A DNA stretch of 64,000 nucleotides, from the NCBI RefSeq assembly GCF_000876015.1, contig NZ_BBQM01000003.1, forward strand, positions 1 to 64,000. Direction: 5' to 3'. Below the pieces are notes generated by a model, which was not told where the DNA came from, did no database searches, and saw nothing but the letters and a program-made list of their open reading frames with translations. The position numbers and the translations under genes are program-made. Position 1 is the first letter of the stretch; every line of letters begins with the position of its first letter. Below are positions 52,758 to 62,182 of the stretch, piece after piece. This stretch comes from Cupriavidus basilensis (GTDB taxonomy: Bacteria > Pseudomonadota > Gammaproteobacteria > Burkholderiales > Burkholderiaceae).

Positions 52758-52789
52758 GAAAGCGCAGCCCACGGGCTGCGCTTTCGTTT
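52758..52789 (+). terminator. Strong terminator of the trb operon
   Basis: GAAAGCGCAGCCC (52758-52770) and GGGCTGCGCTTTC (52773-52785) form a perfect stem of at least 12 bp, followed by GTTTC. It ends the traG-trbI-DUF2274 transcript. Confidence 0.88.
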
Positions 52790-53010
52790 CTGGAGGTTGG
52801 ATGGCAAGTCGAAGCTATGATGGCGGGTGCGACCTTGCCCGCTGCCGCGCCCTTGGGCTTACCGCCGCGAGGCGCCTACATGGCACCTAGCTCGATAAGC
52901 AGCAAAAGTGTGCAGCGGTCGAAATCTGGCCTAACCTGTTGCCCCACAAGACCTTTCAGACCGCCGCTCGATTGCAATACGAACTTGACAGCGGACATTT
53001 TTTAGGCGTT
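52790..53010. other. Right end of the ICE, no gene, candidate attR
   Basis: The 220 bp after the trb terminator have moderate G+C and no convincing gene (a 62-codon frame at 52817 has no ribosome site or domain). A run of six T lies at 52998-53003 (ACATTTTTTAGG). Just beyond it the composition becomes chromosomal (very GC-rich). Tn4371 elements recombine at a T-rich 8-bp core, so this is the best attR candidate, but the published core is not matched exactly. Confidence 0.45.
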
Positions 53011-53021
53011 CTTTGCGCGCG

Positions 53022-53056
53022 GCGGCCGCATCGATGCGCAGTCTTGATGCGGCCGC
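53022..53056. terminator. Chromosomal dyad at the ICE border
   Basis: GCGGCCGCATC (53022-53032) and GATGCGGCCGC (53046-53056) are a perfect 11-bp inverted repeat with a 13-base loop. It may be a terminator of the chromosomal gene interrupted or flanked by the ICE. There is no T-tract. Confidence 0.4.
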
Positions 53057-53108
53057 GCCTACGCTGCAGGCAGGAACATTGCGCCGGGCTTTCCCCCGGC
53101 TTGCCGTC

Positions 53109-53258
53109 ATGTCGACCTGGATCGTTTACCGGCTGGCGCTCGGCGCGCTGGCCATCGCCGCGCTGGTGCTGCTGTTCGCCGCCGAATACGGGCTCGCCAG
53201 CGCCATCGCGCGCCGCGAGCATGGCTTCGCGCGCGCGCCGGACGAGCAGGGGCCGTAG
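53109..53258 (+). CDS. Small membrane protein, 49 residues
   Basis: MSTWIVYRLALGALAIAALV then LLFAAEYGLASAIARREHGF: one clear membrane helix (about 5-30) and a short charged tail ending DEQGP. ATG 53109 is chosen at the start of the hydrophobic part; no strong ribosome site is visible, and the frame extends further up. Family not recognised; moderate support that it is real. Confidence 0.45.
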   Translation: MSTWIVYRLALGALAIAALVLLFAAEYGLASAIARREHGFARAPDEQGP

Positions 53259-53287
53259 CGGCCCGGCGCCGCGCCCGCGCGGCGCGC

Positions 53288-53389
53288 CTAGTTCTGGAGC
53301 ACCTGCGCGGCGAAGCCGGCGAGGTAGCCGCTGCCGATGCAGGCGGCCAGCCAGCCGGCCAGGATGAGGGCGCTTTCCTTGAAGGTCAT
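53288..53389 (-). CDS. Small membrane protein, 33 residues
   Basis: MTFKESALILAGWLAACIGS then GYLAGFAAQVLQN: a one-helix membrane peptide. ATG 53389 follows GGGAG eight bases upstream, which supports translation. It lies 20 bases downstream of the exported small protein gene on the same strand and may be co-transcribed. Function unknown. Confidence 0.55.
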   Translation of the reverse strand: MTFKESALILAGWLAACIGSGYLAGFAAQVLQN

Positions 53390-53409
53390 GGCGTGCTCCC
53401 GCGCGCGGC

Positions 53410-53616
53410 TCAGACGGCGAAGCCGAACGGGTACTCGTTGACCACGGTGCGGGCGCCGCCGCCGAAGGCATCCGCGCCGCCGGCAGCGCGCGCATGGCCG
53501 TGGCCGTTGCCGGCATCGGCGCCGCGCGCGTCGGCGGCGAAGGCGGAGTTGAGCGAGAGCAGGGCGGCGCCGGCGAGGGCGGCGGCGAGCAGCAGGCGGG
53601 TGGTGGTGATGGTCAT
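53410..53616 (-). CDS. Small exported Gly/Ala-rich protein
   Basis: This 68-residue product has a clear signal peptide (about 1-28, ending AFAADARG). A short mature part follows, rich in Gly, Ala and His (GNGHGHARAAGGADAFGGGA), ending VVNEYPFGFAV. No family was recognised. The histidines could bind metal, but this is a guess. The dyad at 53718-53738 lies upstream. Confidence 0.6.
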   Translation of the reverse strand: MTITTTRLLLAAALAGAALLSLNSAFAADARGADAGNGHGHARAAGGADAFGGGARTVVNEYPFGFAV

Positions 53617-53851
53617 GGCGGATCGCTCTTTGTTGAAATCGGCAGAAGCGTTCGCGCTTCCATGCCACCAAGAATAGATCCGCGGCCTTGCCGCAATGCG
53701 GTGCCGTCTCGTATTCGATATTCAGGAAATTTGAATATACATCCGGCCGATGGGGTCATGCGGCGGGCCATGAGGCGGGGTACGCGGCGGGCCGCCGGCC
53801 CGGCAGGCGCCGCCGGCCCGGCGGCTCAGCGCGGCCCCGCGCCGGCGGGCT
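53617..53851. promoter_or_regulatory. AT-rich dyad in a GC-rich spacer
   Basis: The spacer upstream of the small exported gene contains the inverted repeat ATATTCA (53718-53724) / TGAATAT (53732-53738) with a 7-base spacer, in an AT-rich island within very GC-rich DNA. It is likely a promoter-operator region. Nothing else was seen. Confidence 0.4.
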
Positions 53852-54232
53852 TCAGCGGCGCCATTCGCGCTCGTGCCCGCGATCGTCGTACCGGTCGTGC
53901 TCGTGATCGTCATGGTGATCGCGCCAGCGCCGCTCGCGCCATTCGCGCTCACGCCAGGCCCGCTCGCGCCAGCCCGGGCCGTAGTAGCCCGGACCGTAGT
54001 AGCCGGGGCCCACCACCACGGGCGCCGGCGCGACGTACACGGGCGCCGGCGCATAGACCGGCGCGGGCTGGTACACCGGGGCCGGCTGGTACACCGGGGC
54101 CGGCGCGACGTACACCGGCGCGGGCACGCCGATGCCGATGTCCACGTCGACGCGCGCGCTGGCCGCGCTCGAAGCCAGCGCGGTGGAAACCGCGACGGCG
54201 GCAAAGGTGCAAAGGGTGGCGATGTTTCGCAC
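53852..54232 (-). CDS. Exported PXPV-repeat protein
   Basis: The 126-residue protein has a signal peptide ending SSAASA (about residue 25). A mature stretch of repeated APVYxxPAPVY units (about 36-73) and a Tyr-Gly run (PGYYGPGYYGPG) follow. The tail is extremely rich in Arg, Asp, Glu and His (WRDHHDDHEHDRYDDRGHER). It matches PXPV-repeat proteins, common and uncharacterised in Burkholderiales. GTG 54232 with GGAG upstream is the likely start, since the longer frame has no signal peptide at its beginning. Confidence 0.7.
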   Translation of the reverse strand: MRNIATLCTFAAVAVSTALASSAASARVDVDIGIGVPAPVYVAPAPVYQPAPVYQPAPVYAPAPVYVAPAPVVVGPGYYGPGYYGPGWRERAWREREWRERRWRDHHDDHEHDRYDDRGHEREWRR

Positions 54233-54355
54233 GGGGGCAGCTCCGGTTGGCAAGTGACTGCACTTTAGCCGGTCGCGCCGGCGCCAGGTATTAGCGGCCC
54301 AATACAACTGTGTCCGGGTGTAACGTCCACGCCCGGGTCCGCGCTCGGTTTGCCC

Positions 54356-55270
54356 CTACGCGCTGCGCCACGGCATGCGCCGGCCCAGCCACGGCGCCAG
54401 CGCGGTGGTGGCCACGCCCAGCGCGATCAGCGCCAGCCCGGCCGACAGGTCGGCGGAGATGCGCTCGTGGAAGGCCGCCGCGGAGACGATCAGCCCGATC
54501 ACCGGCACGCACAGCATGGCCACCGAGGTGGCCGCCGGCGGCAGCGCCTGCGTCATGTTCAGCACCACGATGAAAGTCAGCGCGGTGGCCAGCGGGCCGG
54601 TGTAGAACAGCAGCGGCCAGATCTCCGGGATGGACAGGAAATGCGGCGCGCCGTCGCGCAGCAGCGCCAGCAGCACCAGCGGCACCGAGGCCACGGCGGT
54701 CTCCCACGGAATCATGTCCGCGCCCAGGCGCACCGCGCGGCTGGCGCGCAGCTGGATGATGCTGAGCGACCACGCCAGCGAGGCGCCGAGCAGCATCGCC
54801 AGCCCCACCACCGTATGCAGCTGCCAGCCGCCCAGCGCCGGCGCCACCATCAGCGCGATGCCGGCGTAGCTCAGCCCGGTGGCGATCCACTGCGGGCGCG
54901 ACAGCCGCTCCTTGAGCACCAGCGACGACAGCGGGATCACCCACACCGAGGTGGCATAGGCGATCACCGAGGCGCGCCCGGGCGGCACGTACTGCAGCGC
55001 CCACAGCGCCAGCGCGGTGAAGGCCGCCATCTGCAGCAGGCCCACGCCGATCACCAGCGGCCATTCCTGCCGGCTCGGCAGCCGCAGCCGGCGCAGCATG
55101 CCCAGCACCACGAAGCTGATCGCCGCGGCCGAGACGAAGCGCGCGGCGGCGAACCACAGCGGGCTGACGTGGGTCAGGCCCAGTTTCATCACCGGCCAGT
55201 TGCCGCCCCAGATCGCCACGGCGCAGGCCAGCGGAACGAACCGGCGCCATCCTTGTTGTGCTGCTTGCAT
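54356..55270 (-). CDS. EamA/RhaT-family (DMT) transporter
   Basis: The 304-residue product is a ten-helix drug/metabolite transporter with two EamA halves. The first begins near [20 protein letters not shown] and the second near [23 protein letters not shown] 55270 is chosen at [10 protein letters not shown]. It is divergent from an Lrp/AsnC regulator 180 bp away. This is a common arrangement for amino-acid exporters controlled by an Lrp protein, so an amino acid is a likely cargo. Confidence 0.85.
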   Translation of the reverse strand: MQAAQQGWRRFVPLACAVAIWGGNWPVMKLGLTHVSPLWFAAARFVSAAAISFVVLGMLRRLRLPSRQEWPLVIGVGLLQMAAFTALALWALQYVPPGRASVIAYATSVWVIPLSSLVLKERLSRPQWIATGLSYAGIALMVAPALGGWQLHTVVGLAMLLGASLAWSLSIIQLRASRAVRLGADMIPWETAVASVPLVLLALLRDGAPHFLSIPEIWPLLFYTGPLATALTFIVVLNMTQALPPAATSVAMLCVPVIGLIVSAAAFHERISADLSAGLALIALGVATTALAPWLGRRMPWRSA

Positions 55271-55449
55271 GCTTCGACTCGTATTGCGGTGCCGCCAGTG
55301 CGGAAACGTCCTTTGCGCCCGGCGCGCGAATGCACCTGGGCGACCCGGAAAGTCTACGTTCTGGTGCGCCGCAGCAAAAACCGAAGTTCGCTGCATGGAT
55401 CGCGCATGGCGGCATAGAATGCCGTCATTCGATCGAACCGGAGTGCAAC

Positions 55450-55923
55450 GTGCTGGAAGACCTGGAACTGGACGCCACCGACATCCGCATCCTCAACGAG
55501 CTGCAGCGCGACGCCAGCCTGACCAACGTGGAGCTGGCCAGCCGCGTCAGCCTGTCGCCGTCGCCGTGCCTGGCGCGCGTCAAGCAACTGGAGAAGCGCG
55601 GCGTGATCTCGCGCCGGGTGACGCTGCTCGACGCGCGCCGCCTCGGGCTGAAGGTGGTGGTGTTCATCCAGGTCTCGCTGGACAAGCAGCGGCGCGAAAG
55701 CCTGGACGTGTTCGAGCGGCGCATCGCGGCGCTGCCGCAGGTGATGGAGTGCTACCTGATGTCGGGCGACGCCGACTACCTGCTGCGCGTGATCGTGCCC
55801 GACGTGGAAGCGCTGGAGCGGCTGATCATCGACCAGATCACGCGCATCCCCGGCGTGTCGAACATCCGCTCGAGCTTCGCGCTCAAGCAGGTGCTGTACA
55901 GCACGGCGCTGCCGCTGGCCTAG
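55450..55923 (+). CDS. Lrp/AsnC-family regulator
   Basis: The 157-residue regulator has an N-terminal helix-turn-helix ([20 protein letters not shown], then [20 protein letters not shown]) and a C-terminal RAM ligand domain with [23 protein letters not shown] 55450 gives the usual family length. Its stop overlaps the mdcH stop on the opposite strand. It likely controls the divergent EamA gene and its amino-acid substrate. Confidence 0.88.
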   Translation: MLEDLELDATDIRILNELQRDASLTNVELASRVSLSPSPCLARVKQLEKRGVISRRVTLLDARRLGLKVVVFIQVSLDKQRRESLDVFERRIAALPQVMECYLMSGDADYLLRVIVPDVEALERLIIDQITRIPGVSNIRSSFALKQVLYSTALPLA

Positions 55924-56873
55924 TCCCGTCCCGCCTGTTGCCGGGCCTCCCGCGCGCACAGCGCCACCACGCTGTCGAGGCGCGTGTCGGCGCAGGCCAC
56001 GGCGATGCCGCCGGCCAGCAGCGGCGCGGCCAGCCGCGTGAGCACGTTGCCGGGCGGCATCTCCACCGCCAGCCGCATGCCGCATTCGCGCGCCAGCAGC
56101 ATGGTCTCGTGCCAGCGCACCGGCACCGCGAGATTGCGCGCGAGGTCGGCGGCGATGCGCGCCGGGTCGCGCAGCTCGCGCGCGGCGCTGGCGCTGAAGT
56201 AGCGCAGGCGCGGCCGCGCCACCGCGACGCCGGCGAAGGCGCGCTCCAACTCGGTCGCCTGCGGATCGAGCAGCGCGCAGTGCGACGGCACGCTGATGGC
56301 CACCGGCTTGGCCGCGTGGGCGCCGGCGGCCAGCGCCAGTTCGGCCACGCGCGCCATCGCCGCCTCGGCGCCGGCGATCACGATCTGCATCGGCGCGTTG
56401 AAGTTGGCCAGGTAGACCGGCGCGGCCGGCGCGCATACCCGCGCCACGATGCGTTCGAGCGGCGCGCGCTCCAGCCCGAGGATGGCCGTCATGCCGTAGC
56501 CGCGCGGATAGGCCTGCGCCATCAGCCGCGCGCGCAGCGCCACCAGCCGGACCGCGTCGGCATGCTCCAGCACGCCCGCGCACACGGCCGCCGCATAGGC
56601 GCCGATGGACAGGCCCGCCACCGCGTCGGGCCGCGCGCCTTCGGCCAGCAGGCAGCGCGCCGTCGCCACGCCGGCGGTCAGCAGGCAGAGCTGCACGGCC
56701 ACGGTGGAGGCCAGCGCCGCCGCGCTGTCGAGCGCCAGCACGTCCTCGCCGAGCGCCGCGCTGGTCTCGGCCACGGTGGCGCGCGCGGCCGGGTGGTCCG
56801 GCAGCGCGTGCAGCATGCCGGGCCGCTGCGCGCCCTGGCCGGGGAAGGTGAACAGCGTGCTCATGGTGCTCAT
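55920..56873 (-). CDS. mdcH: Malonate decarboxylase epsilon subunit (malonyl-CoA:ACP transacylase)
   Basis: The 317-residue FabD-like acyltransferase starts with [14 protein letters not shown]. The nucleophile elbow GLSIGAYAA has Ser89, and a histidine region VPSHCALL is near 195. It charges the holo-ACP subunit with malonyl in the first turnover of malonate decarboxylase. It is last in the operon, overlaps mdcG by ATGA and overlaps the convergent Lrp gene by four bases. Confidence 0.9.
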   Translation of the reverse strand: MSTMSTLFTFPGQGAQRPGMLHALPDHPAARATVAETSAALGEDVLALDSAAALASTVAVQLCLLTAGVATARCLLAEGARPDAVAGLSIGAYAAAVCAGVLEHADAVRLVALRARLMAQAYPRGYGMTAILGLERAPLERIVARVCAPAAPVYLANFNAPMQIVIAGAEAAMARVAELALAAGAHAAKPVAISVPSHCALLDPQATELERAFAGVAVARPRLRYFSASAARELRDPARIAADLARNLAVPVRWHETMLLARECGMRLAVEMPPGNVLTRLAAPLLAGGIAVACADTRLDSVVALCAREARQQAGRD

Positions 56874-57538
56874 GGGCGTGCCGCCGGCGCCAGCCACGGG
56901 TCCTCGCACATGACCGGGCCATCCGCGGTCTTGAGCAGCACGCGCCCGCCCGTGCGCGCGCGCTCGCGCAGCGCGAACGCGCCGCGCGGCGTGCCGACCT
57001 GGATGTCGAGGCGGGGATCGTCGAGCAGCGCGATCAGCGCGCGCTCGGCGGGCGGCGCGAGCGGCGCGGCGGCGGTGACGAGCAGGTCGAGGTCGCTGCC
57101 CTCGTGCAGCAGGTCGAGGCCCGACGCGAGGCTGAAGCCCACGCTGCCGGCCACGCCCCAGTCCACCCGCATGGCGTCCAGCAGCGGCGCGGCGCGCGCG
57201 AGCGCGGCCAGCGCGGGCAGCGCCCGGCGCGGATGCTCGCGCCAGCGCGCCAGCCGCGCGATCCTGCGCGGCGTGACGGCGCGCGCCACCTGCGCGGCGG
57301 GCAGCCACGCGGCGTGGCGCTGCGCGCGCGTGACGCCGCGCAGGCCCACCGGGATGCGGCCGCGCGCATCGGCGCGCGCGCGCCGCACCACCAGCGGCGC
57401 CTGCGCCAGCCACGCGGCGCTCGCCCACGCGGGCAGCGCGCAGTCCGCGCGGTCCGCATGGTCCGCGCAGTCAGCAACGAAGGCGGCGGGATCGGCGAGC
57501 CACAGCAGGTCGTGCGGCAGCGGGGCGGATGCGGTCAT
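56870..57538 (-). CDS. mdcG: Phosphoribosyl-dephospho-CoA transferase
   Basis: The 222-residue nucleotidyltransferase-like enzyme attaches the 2'-(5''-triphosphoribosyl)-3'-dephospho-CoA group to the ACP subunit. The metal-binding GSDLDLLV motif is near 144-151, and GGRVLLKTADGPVMCEDPWL ends the protein. Very Ala/Arg-rich composition reflects the GC bias. It begins 21 bases after mdcE. Confidence 0.88.
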   Translation of the reverse strand: MTASAPLPHDLLWLADPAAFVADCADHADRADCALPAWASAAWLAQAPLVVRRARADARGRIPVGLRGVTRAQRHAAWLPAAQVARAVTPRRIARLARWREHPRRALPALAALARAAPLLDAMRVDWGVAGSVGFSLASGLDLLHEGSDLDLLVTAAAPLAPPAERALIALLDDPRLDIQVGTPRGAFALRERARTGGRVLLKTADGPVMCEDPWLAPAARP

Positions 57539-57559
57539 GGCCTGCGGGCGCGGCGCGCG

Positions 57560-58423
57560 TCAGTCATCCCACTGCCGCGCCAGCACTTCGCGCACGCGGC
57601 CCGACGCCTGGCGGTTGGGTCCGCCCAGGCGGCTGCGCAGGTCGCGCTGCGGGTCGGCCAGGATGTCGGCGAGCGCGGCCAGCAGCGCGCCCTGCACGGT
57701 ATCGAGGTCGGCCGCATCGGGCGCGGCCGCGTGGCCCACGCGGATGCGCCGCCACAGCAGGCCCAGCGTGGCGTAGCTGCCGATGTCGTAGGCCATCGGC
57801 GGCACGCTGGCGGCGAACGTTTCCAGGTCTTCCACGCTGCGCATGGTGATGCGCGCGGCGGCCTGCTTGCCCATCGCGTGGACTTCCACGCCGGCGTCGT
57901 CGAGCGCGAGCAGGCGGTTGGCCTGGTAGCCGTGCGCGAGGAAGGCGCCCGACATGGCGGGCCCGACCAGCAGCGCGATGACCGGGTGCCCGCGCAGCCG
58001 CGCTTGCGCGTAGGCGCCGGCGGCGCCGGCCAGCGACTGGTGGATCCCGAACGCTTCCTCGCGCCGGCCATAGGCCTGGCTGGGCGTGTCGACGATGGCG
58101 ACGACGGGCCGCTTGATGGCGGTGTCGCGGTCGGCCTGCACCACCTCGTGCACGGCGCGCGCCAGCGACCAGCCTTCGATCACGCCGGCCTCGCCGTGGC
58201 GCGCGCGCGGCCACGCGCTGGCCGGGTCGGGCACCAGCGCGACGAAGCGCGCCGGCTGGCCGCCGAGGGCGGCATCGGCCACCTGCACGCTGGCCGGGTA
58301 GCCGGCCACGCGCGCGGCGTTGCCGCTCAGCGCGGCCAGCCAGGCGGCGCCGCGGCTGGCGGCGGGGTTTGCGGTCTCGGTCTCGGTCGCGGTTGCGATT
58401 GCGGTTGCGGTTGCGATATTCAT
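57560..58423 (-). CDS. mdcE: Malonate decarboxylase gamma subunit
   Basis: The 287-residue subunit of the carboxyl-transfer/decarboxylation pair (with MdcD) has the conserved VDTPSQAYGRREEAFGIHQS and LVGPAMSGAFLAHGYQANRL blocks. Its N-terminus is unusual: residues about 2-17 are a run of Ala, Thr and Glu (NIATATAIATATETETAN) encoded by hexanucleotide repeats. ATGA overlap with mdcD fixes the start at 58423. The core is otherwise complete. Confidence 0.9.
   Translation of the reverse strand: MNIATATAIATATETETANPAASRGAAWLAALSGNAARVAGYPASVQVADAALGGQPARFVALVPDPASAWPRARHGEAGVIEGWSLARAVHEVVQADRDTAIKRPVVAIVDTPSQAYGRREEAFGIHQSLAGAAGAYAQARLRGHPVIALLVGPAMSGAFLAHGYQANRLLALDDAGVEVHAMGKQAAARITMRSVEDLETFAASVPPMAYDIGSYATLGLLWRRIRVGHAAAPDAADLDTVQGALLAALADILADPQRDLRSRLGGPNRQASGRVREVLARQWDD
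58373..58414 (-). repeat. Hexanucleotide repeat at the mdcE start
   Basis: Seven imperfect hexamers (GGTCTC, GGTCTC, GGTCGC, GGTTGC, GATTGC, GGTTGC, GGTTGC on the + strand) encode the Ala-Thr-Glu run at the MdcE N-terminus. Because the unit is six bases, copy-number change would keep the frame. Confidence 0.75.
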
Positions 58424-59271
58424 GACGAAGCTCCGTCGGCGTAGATGTCGCGCACGGTCTGCGGCTCCGGCTGGCGCGCCGGATCGTACGACCGCAGCCG
58501 CGCCAGGTAATGCGCGTAGCGCTCGCTGCGGTGCGTGGCCGGCGGCCCGGCCGCCAGCAGCGCGCGCACGGTGGCGCGGATGGCCGCGCTGTCGTCTTCC
58601 ACGTAGCGGTCCGCCAGCCCGGTGGCGATGCGCTGCTCGCCGCCGGTGAAGCTCCAGATGAACGGGCGGTCGCGCGAATCGTATTCGGCCACGCCGGCTT
58701 CCTGCTCGATCACGGCCGGGCCGTTGAGGCCGAGCCGCGCCTCGCGCGTGACCACCAGATAGCTGCACAGCCCGGCGGCGATCGACATGCCGCCGAAGCA
58801 GCCGACCTGCCCGGCGATCACGCCGACCACCGCCTGGTAGCGGCGCAGGTCGGCGATGCCCGCGTGGATCTCGGCGATGGCGGCGAGGCCGAGGTTGGCC
58901 TCCTGCAGGCGCACGCCGCCGGTCTCGAACAGGATCACCGCGCGCGTGGGCACGCCGCGGCGGTTGTCCTGCGCGGCCAGCTCCAGCGCGCCGGCGATCT
59001 TGGCGCCGCCGACCTCGCCCAGGCTGCCGCCCTGGAACGCGCCTTCGATGGCCAGCACCACGGCGCTGTGGCCGTCGATGCGGCCCTTGGCCACGATCAC
59101 GCCGTCATCGGCCTGCGGCACCACGCCCTGGCGCGCCAGCCACGGCGACACCAGCCCGTCGAACGGGCCGGCCAGTTCGCGCACGGTCCCGGCATCGAGC
59201 AGCGCATGCGCGCGGGCGCGCGCGCCCAGCTCGACGAAGCTCTCGCGTCCGAGCAGCGACGGATGGTTCAT
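58420..59271 (-). CDS. mdcD: Malonate decarboxylase beta subunit
   Basis: The 283-residue crotonase-like/carboxyltransferase subunit carries AIEGAFQGGSLGEVGGAKIA, then the signature LFETGGVRLQEANLGLAAIA and GQVGCFGGMSIAAGLCSYLV. With MdcE it decarboxylates the malonyl-thioester on the ACP. It overlaps its neighbours by ATGA on both sides. Confidence 0.92.
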   Translation of the reverse strand: MNHPSLLGRESFVELGARARAHALLDAGTVRELAGPFDGLVSPWLARQGVVPQADDGVIVAKGRIDGHSAVVLAIEGAFQGGSLGEVGGAKIAGALELAAQDNRRGVPTRAVILFETGGVRLQEANLGLAAIAEIHAGIADLRRYQAVVGVIAGQVGCFGGMSIAAGLCSYLVVTREARLGLNGPAVIEQEAGVAEYDSRDRPFIWSFTGGEQRIATGLADRYVEDDSAAIRATVRALLAAGPPATHRSERYAHYLARLRSYDPARQPEPQTVRDIYADGASS

Positions 59272-59594
59272 GGCTGCTCCTTGCTGTTGTCGTCGGCGGA
59301 TGCGTCCAGCGCTTCGAACGCCTCGGCCAGGCGCATGCCGACCACGCCCGGCGTGGCGCCGAAGTCGTGGATGCGGATGCGCATGGCCGCGCGCGGCCCG
59401 GCCTTGAACACGCGCGCGAGCTGCGCGTCCCACACCTTGCCGTAGCCGTCCACCGAGGTGGTGACGTCGATCACGGTGGTGCCGGCGCTGCCGGGCTCGA
59501 CCAGGACCTCGAGGTCGCCGGAGCCGACCACGCCGACCAGCACGCGGCGGCCGGCCGGCGCGCCGGCGGGATATTCGAACTGAAGCTGTTCCAT
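59268..59594 (-). CDS. mdcC: Malonate decarboxylase acyl carrier protein (delta subunit)
   Basis: The 108-residue ACP has Ser25 in GVVGSGDLEVLVE as the attachment residue for the triphosphoribosyl-dephospho-CoA group. It carries acetyl and malonyl thioesters between the subunits. The start is directly adjacent to the mdcB stop codon. Confidence 0.93.
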   Translation of the reverse strand: MEQLQFEYPAGAPAGRRVLVGVVGSGDLEVLVEPGSAGTTVIDVTTSVDGYGKVWDAQLARVFKAGPRAAMRIRIHDFGATPGVVGMRLAEAFEALDASADDNSKEQP

Positions 59595-60524
59595 TTACTT
59601 GTCTCCTTGCAGGCTGGCGGGGGCGGCGTCGAGCGATGCCATCGCCAGCGGCAGGCGGTCGAGGAAAAAGGTGGCGGCGAGCAGGTCGGCGGCGCCGCCG
59701 GGCGAGGCGTTGCAGGCCAGCATGCCGGCCTCCAGCGCGCGCAGCAGGCGGCGCCCGGGCAGCGTGGCGATGCCGCCGGCGTCCAGCACCCGCGCCGCGC
59801 CGGACTGCATCAGCGCCAGCCCGTCGCGGCCGGCGCGGGCCAGCACGCAGGTGTCGTCGAGCCGGCTCATGATCGCCAGCAGCGCGTTGACGCGCGCGCT
59901 CGGCTCGGCGTCGCCGCGCGCGCGGCTGCGCCGCAGCTCGGGCAGGCCGGCGCGCAGCACGTGCGGAAAGCCGGCCTGCGCCTGGCCGCGCGCGCCGCGC
60001 ACGCCGTAGTCGAGGCAGGCGCGCTCGCCCTTGTGGCCGGTGCGCGCGGGGCGGTGGCGGTCGGGCAGGCGCGCCACGGCGCCGGCGGTGCGCGCCACGG
60101 CATGGGCGGAATGCGGCGAGCGGGTGGCGCGCGGCTGCTGGTGCCAGCCAGCGGCGCCGACCAGCAGGCCCAGGCTCCAGATCGCGCCGCGGTGCGTGTT
60201 GACGCCGCCGGTGGCGCGCATCATCGCGGCCTCCGCTTCGCGGCCCAGCGCGCCGAGCGTCTCGCGCAGCGCCACGCCGGGCCGCGCGGCCCGTAGGCCG
60301 GCGGCGGCCATCGCCGCGAAGGCGGGATGCAGCGCGCGCGCCGAGCGGCACATCAGGTCCAGGTCGAGGTCGGCATGGGCGCCGCTGCCGCGGCCGTCCA
60401 CCAGGCCGGGCTTGGGCGACAGCGCGGCCTCGTCGAGCAGCGCGGCCACGGCGAGGTCGGCCAGCATGGCGGCGGCGGGCGGCAGGCCCGCATCGGGCCG
60501 CGCGAGCAGGGCGGGGCTTGCCAT
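59595..60524 (-). CDS. mdcB: Triphosphoribosyl-dephospho-CoA synthase
   Basis: The 309-residue CitG/MdcB-family enzyme joins ATP and dephospho-CoA to make the ACP prosthetic-group precursor. Markers are [20 protein letters not shown] near 35-54, [20 protein letters not shown] near 103-122 and [17 protein letters not shown] 60524 has AGGAG upstream and overlaps mdcA by ATGA. Confidence 0.9.
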   Translation of the reverse strand: MASPALLARPDAGLPPAAAMLADLAVAALLDEAALSPKPGLVDGRGSGAHADLDLDLMCRSARALHPAFAAMAAAGLRAARPGVALRETLGALGREAEAAMMRATGGVNTHRGAIWSLGLLVGAAGWHQQPRATRSPHSAHAVARTAGAVARLPDRHRPARTGHKGERACLDYGVRGARGQAQAGFPHVLRAGLPELRRSRARGDAEPSARVNALLAIMSRLDDTCVLARAGRDGLALMQSGAARVLDAGGIATLPGRRLLRALEAGMLACNASPGGAADLLAATFFLDRLPLAMASLDAAPASLQGDK

Positions 60525-62182
60525 CACCAGCTCCTGAAGCGTGCCGGCGGCTGGTACAGCCCGCCCGACCAGTCGACCAGGTCGGCCATGCTTTTCGCCG
60601 CCAGCAGCGAGCGCGTGGCCTGGCTGCGCTGCACGCCGAGATCCTCGGGCAGCGCGATCAGGCCGTCGCTGCGCATGCGGCGCGTGGCGGCGGGGTCGTG
60701 GCGCAGGCCGACCGGCGTGACGCCGGCCACCGCCGCCAGCATGGCGCGGCGCTCCTCGAGCGAGCGCGCCTTGTACAGGTAGGCGATGCCTTCCTCGGTC
60801 AGCACGTGGGTGACGTCGTCGCCGTAGATCATCACCGGCGCCAGCGGCATGCCGCTGTCCCTGGCCACCTGCACCGCGTCGAGCGATTCGACGAAGGTCG
60901 GCTTGCCGCCGGCCTGGAAGGTCTCCACCATCTGCACCACCAGCTTGCGCCCGCGCGCGAGCGGATCCCCGGTCTCGATCAGGTCCAGCCACGCGGGCGT
61001 GGCATGGCGCCGCCCGCCCGGGTTGTGGCCCATGTTGGGCGCGCCGCCGAAGCCCGACAGGCGCCCGCGCGTGACCGTGGAGGAATGGCCGTCGCCGTCG
61101 ATCTGCAGCGTGGAGCCGATGAACAGGTCCACCGCGTACTGGCCGGCGAGCTGGCAGAGCGCGCGGTTCGAGCGCAGCGAGCCGTCGGCGCCGGTGAAGA
61201 AGATGTCCGGGCGCGCGGCCACGTAGCCTTCCATGCCGAGCTCGCTGCCGAAGCTGTGCACGCTCTCCACCCAGCCCGACTCGATCGCGGGGATCAGCGT
61301 GGGGTGCGGGTTGAGCGCCCAGTGCTTGCAGATCTTGCCCTTGAGGCCGAGCGACTCGCCGTAGGTCGGCAGGATCAGCTCGATCGCCGCGGTGTTGAAG
61401 CCGATGCCGTGGTTGAGCGACTGCACCTGGTGGCGCTCGTAGATGCCGCGGATCGCCATCATCGCCATCAGCACGTGCACCGGCTTGATCAGGCGCGGGT
61501 CGCGGGTGAACAGCGGCTCGCAGAAGAAGGGCCGGTCGGCCTGCACCACGTAGTCGATCCACGAGCCGGGAATGTCCACGCGCGGCAGGCCGGCGGGGTC
61601 GTCCACGATCTCGTTGACCTGCGCCACCACGATGCCGTCGCGGAACGCGGCGGCTTCCACCAGCGCGGGCGTGTCCTCGGTGCTGGGGCCGGTGTAGAGG
61701 TTGCCGTCGCGGTCGGCCTTGTAGCCGGCGATCAGCACGATGTCCGGCGTGAGGTCGACGTAGAGCCGCGCGTACAGCTCGATATAGGTGTGGATGGCGC
61801 CGATCTCGAGCTGGCCGTCCTCGAGGAACTGCGAGATGCGCAGGCTCTGCGCGCCGGCGTAGGCGAAGTCCAGCTTGCGCGCGATGCCGCGCTCGAACAG
61901 GTCCAGGTGCTCGACCCGGCTGACGCTCGGGATGATCATGTGCAGGCCGTGCACCTTGGCCGGGTCCACCTCGGCCAGCGCGCGCGAGAGGAAATCGGCC
62001 TGCTTCTGGTTGTTGCCTTCTAGCACCACGCGGTCGCCCGGCGCGGCGATGGCTTCGAGGAACGGGACGATGTCGGCGGTGGGCACCACGCGGCCGTTGG
62101 CGAAGGCCGCGCCGCGCGCCTGGCGCTGGCGCTTGCCGGCGCGGCGGGTGTCCCATTGTCGGTCGGTGGCTGGATTCGGCAT
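60524..62182 (-). CDS. mdcA: Malonate decarboxylase alpha subunit (acetyl-ACP:malonate transferase)
   Basis: The 552-residue CoA-transferase-like subunit exchanges the acetyl group on the ACP for malonate. Typical blocks are [20 protein letters not shown] near 50-69, [20 protein letters not shown] and [20 protein letters not shown]. It is first in the mdcABCDEGH operon, which is arranged as in other Burkholderiales and Pseudomonas. The biotin-independent type is shown by the absence of biotin-carrier genes. Confidence 0.93.
   Translation of the reverse strand: MPNPATDRQWDTRRAGKRQRQARGAAFANGRVVPTADIVPFLEAIAAPGDRVVLEGNNQKQADFLSRALAEVDPAKVHGLHMIIPSVSRVEHLDLFERGIARKLDFAYAGAQSLRISQFLEDGQLEIGAIHTYIELYARLYVDLTPDIVLIAGYKADRDGNLYTGPSTEDTPALVEAAAFRDGIVVAQVNEIVDDPAGLPRVDIPGSWIDYVVQADRPFFCEPLFTRDPRLIKPVHVLMAMMAIRGIYERHQVQSLNHGIGFNTAAIELILPTYGESLGLKGKICKHWALNPHPTLIPAIESGWVESVHSFGSELGMEGYVAARPDIFFTGADGSLRSNRALCQLAGQYAVDLFIGSTLQIDGDGHSSTVTRGRLSGFGGAPNMGHNPGGRRHATPAWLDLIETGDPLARGRKLVVQMVETFQAGGKPTFVESLDAVQVARDSGMPLAPVMIYGDDVTHVLTEEGIAYLYKARSLEERRAMLAAVAGVTPVGLRHDPAATRRMRSDGLIALPEDLGVQRSQATRSLLAAKSMADLVDWSGGLYQPPARFRSW

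Larger units (their letters stand above)
1..53003. mobile_element. Tn4371-type integrative and conjugative element, right-hand part
   Basis: The order DUF932, parB, repA, parA, traF, relaxase, LysR regulator, traG, trbBCDEJLFGI is the backbone known from the Tn4371 ICE family. The left end and integrase lie outside the window. The right limit is inferred from a sharp rise in G+C past about 53,010 and from a T-run at 52,998-53,003; Tn4371 elements are known to recombine at a short T-rich core. No second copy of an att core can be seen, so the exact end is uncertain by some tens of bases. Accessory DNA sits in two places, 1-3240 (defence) and 15,923-39,000 (iron). Confidence 0.85.

Noticed and set aside
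52817-53005. 62-codon frame at the ICE right end
   Set aside because: No ribosome site, no family and it spans the probable element border.
55017-57776. 919-codon plus-strand frame across the Lrp gene and mdcGH
   Set aside because: It is a mixed shadow; the Lrp gene and mdcG/mdcH on their own frames explain the region.
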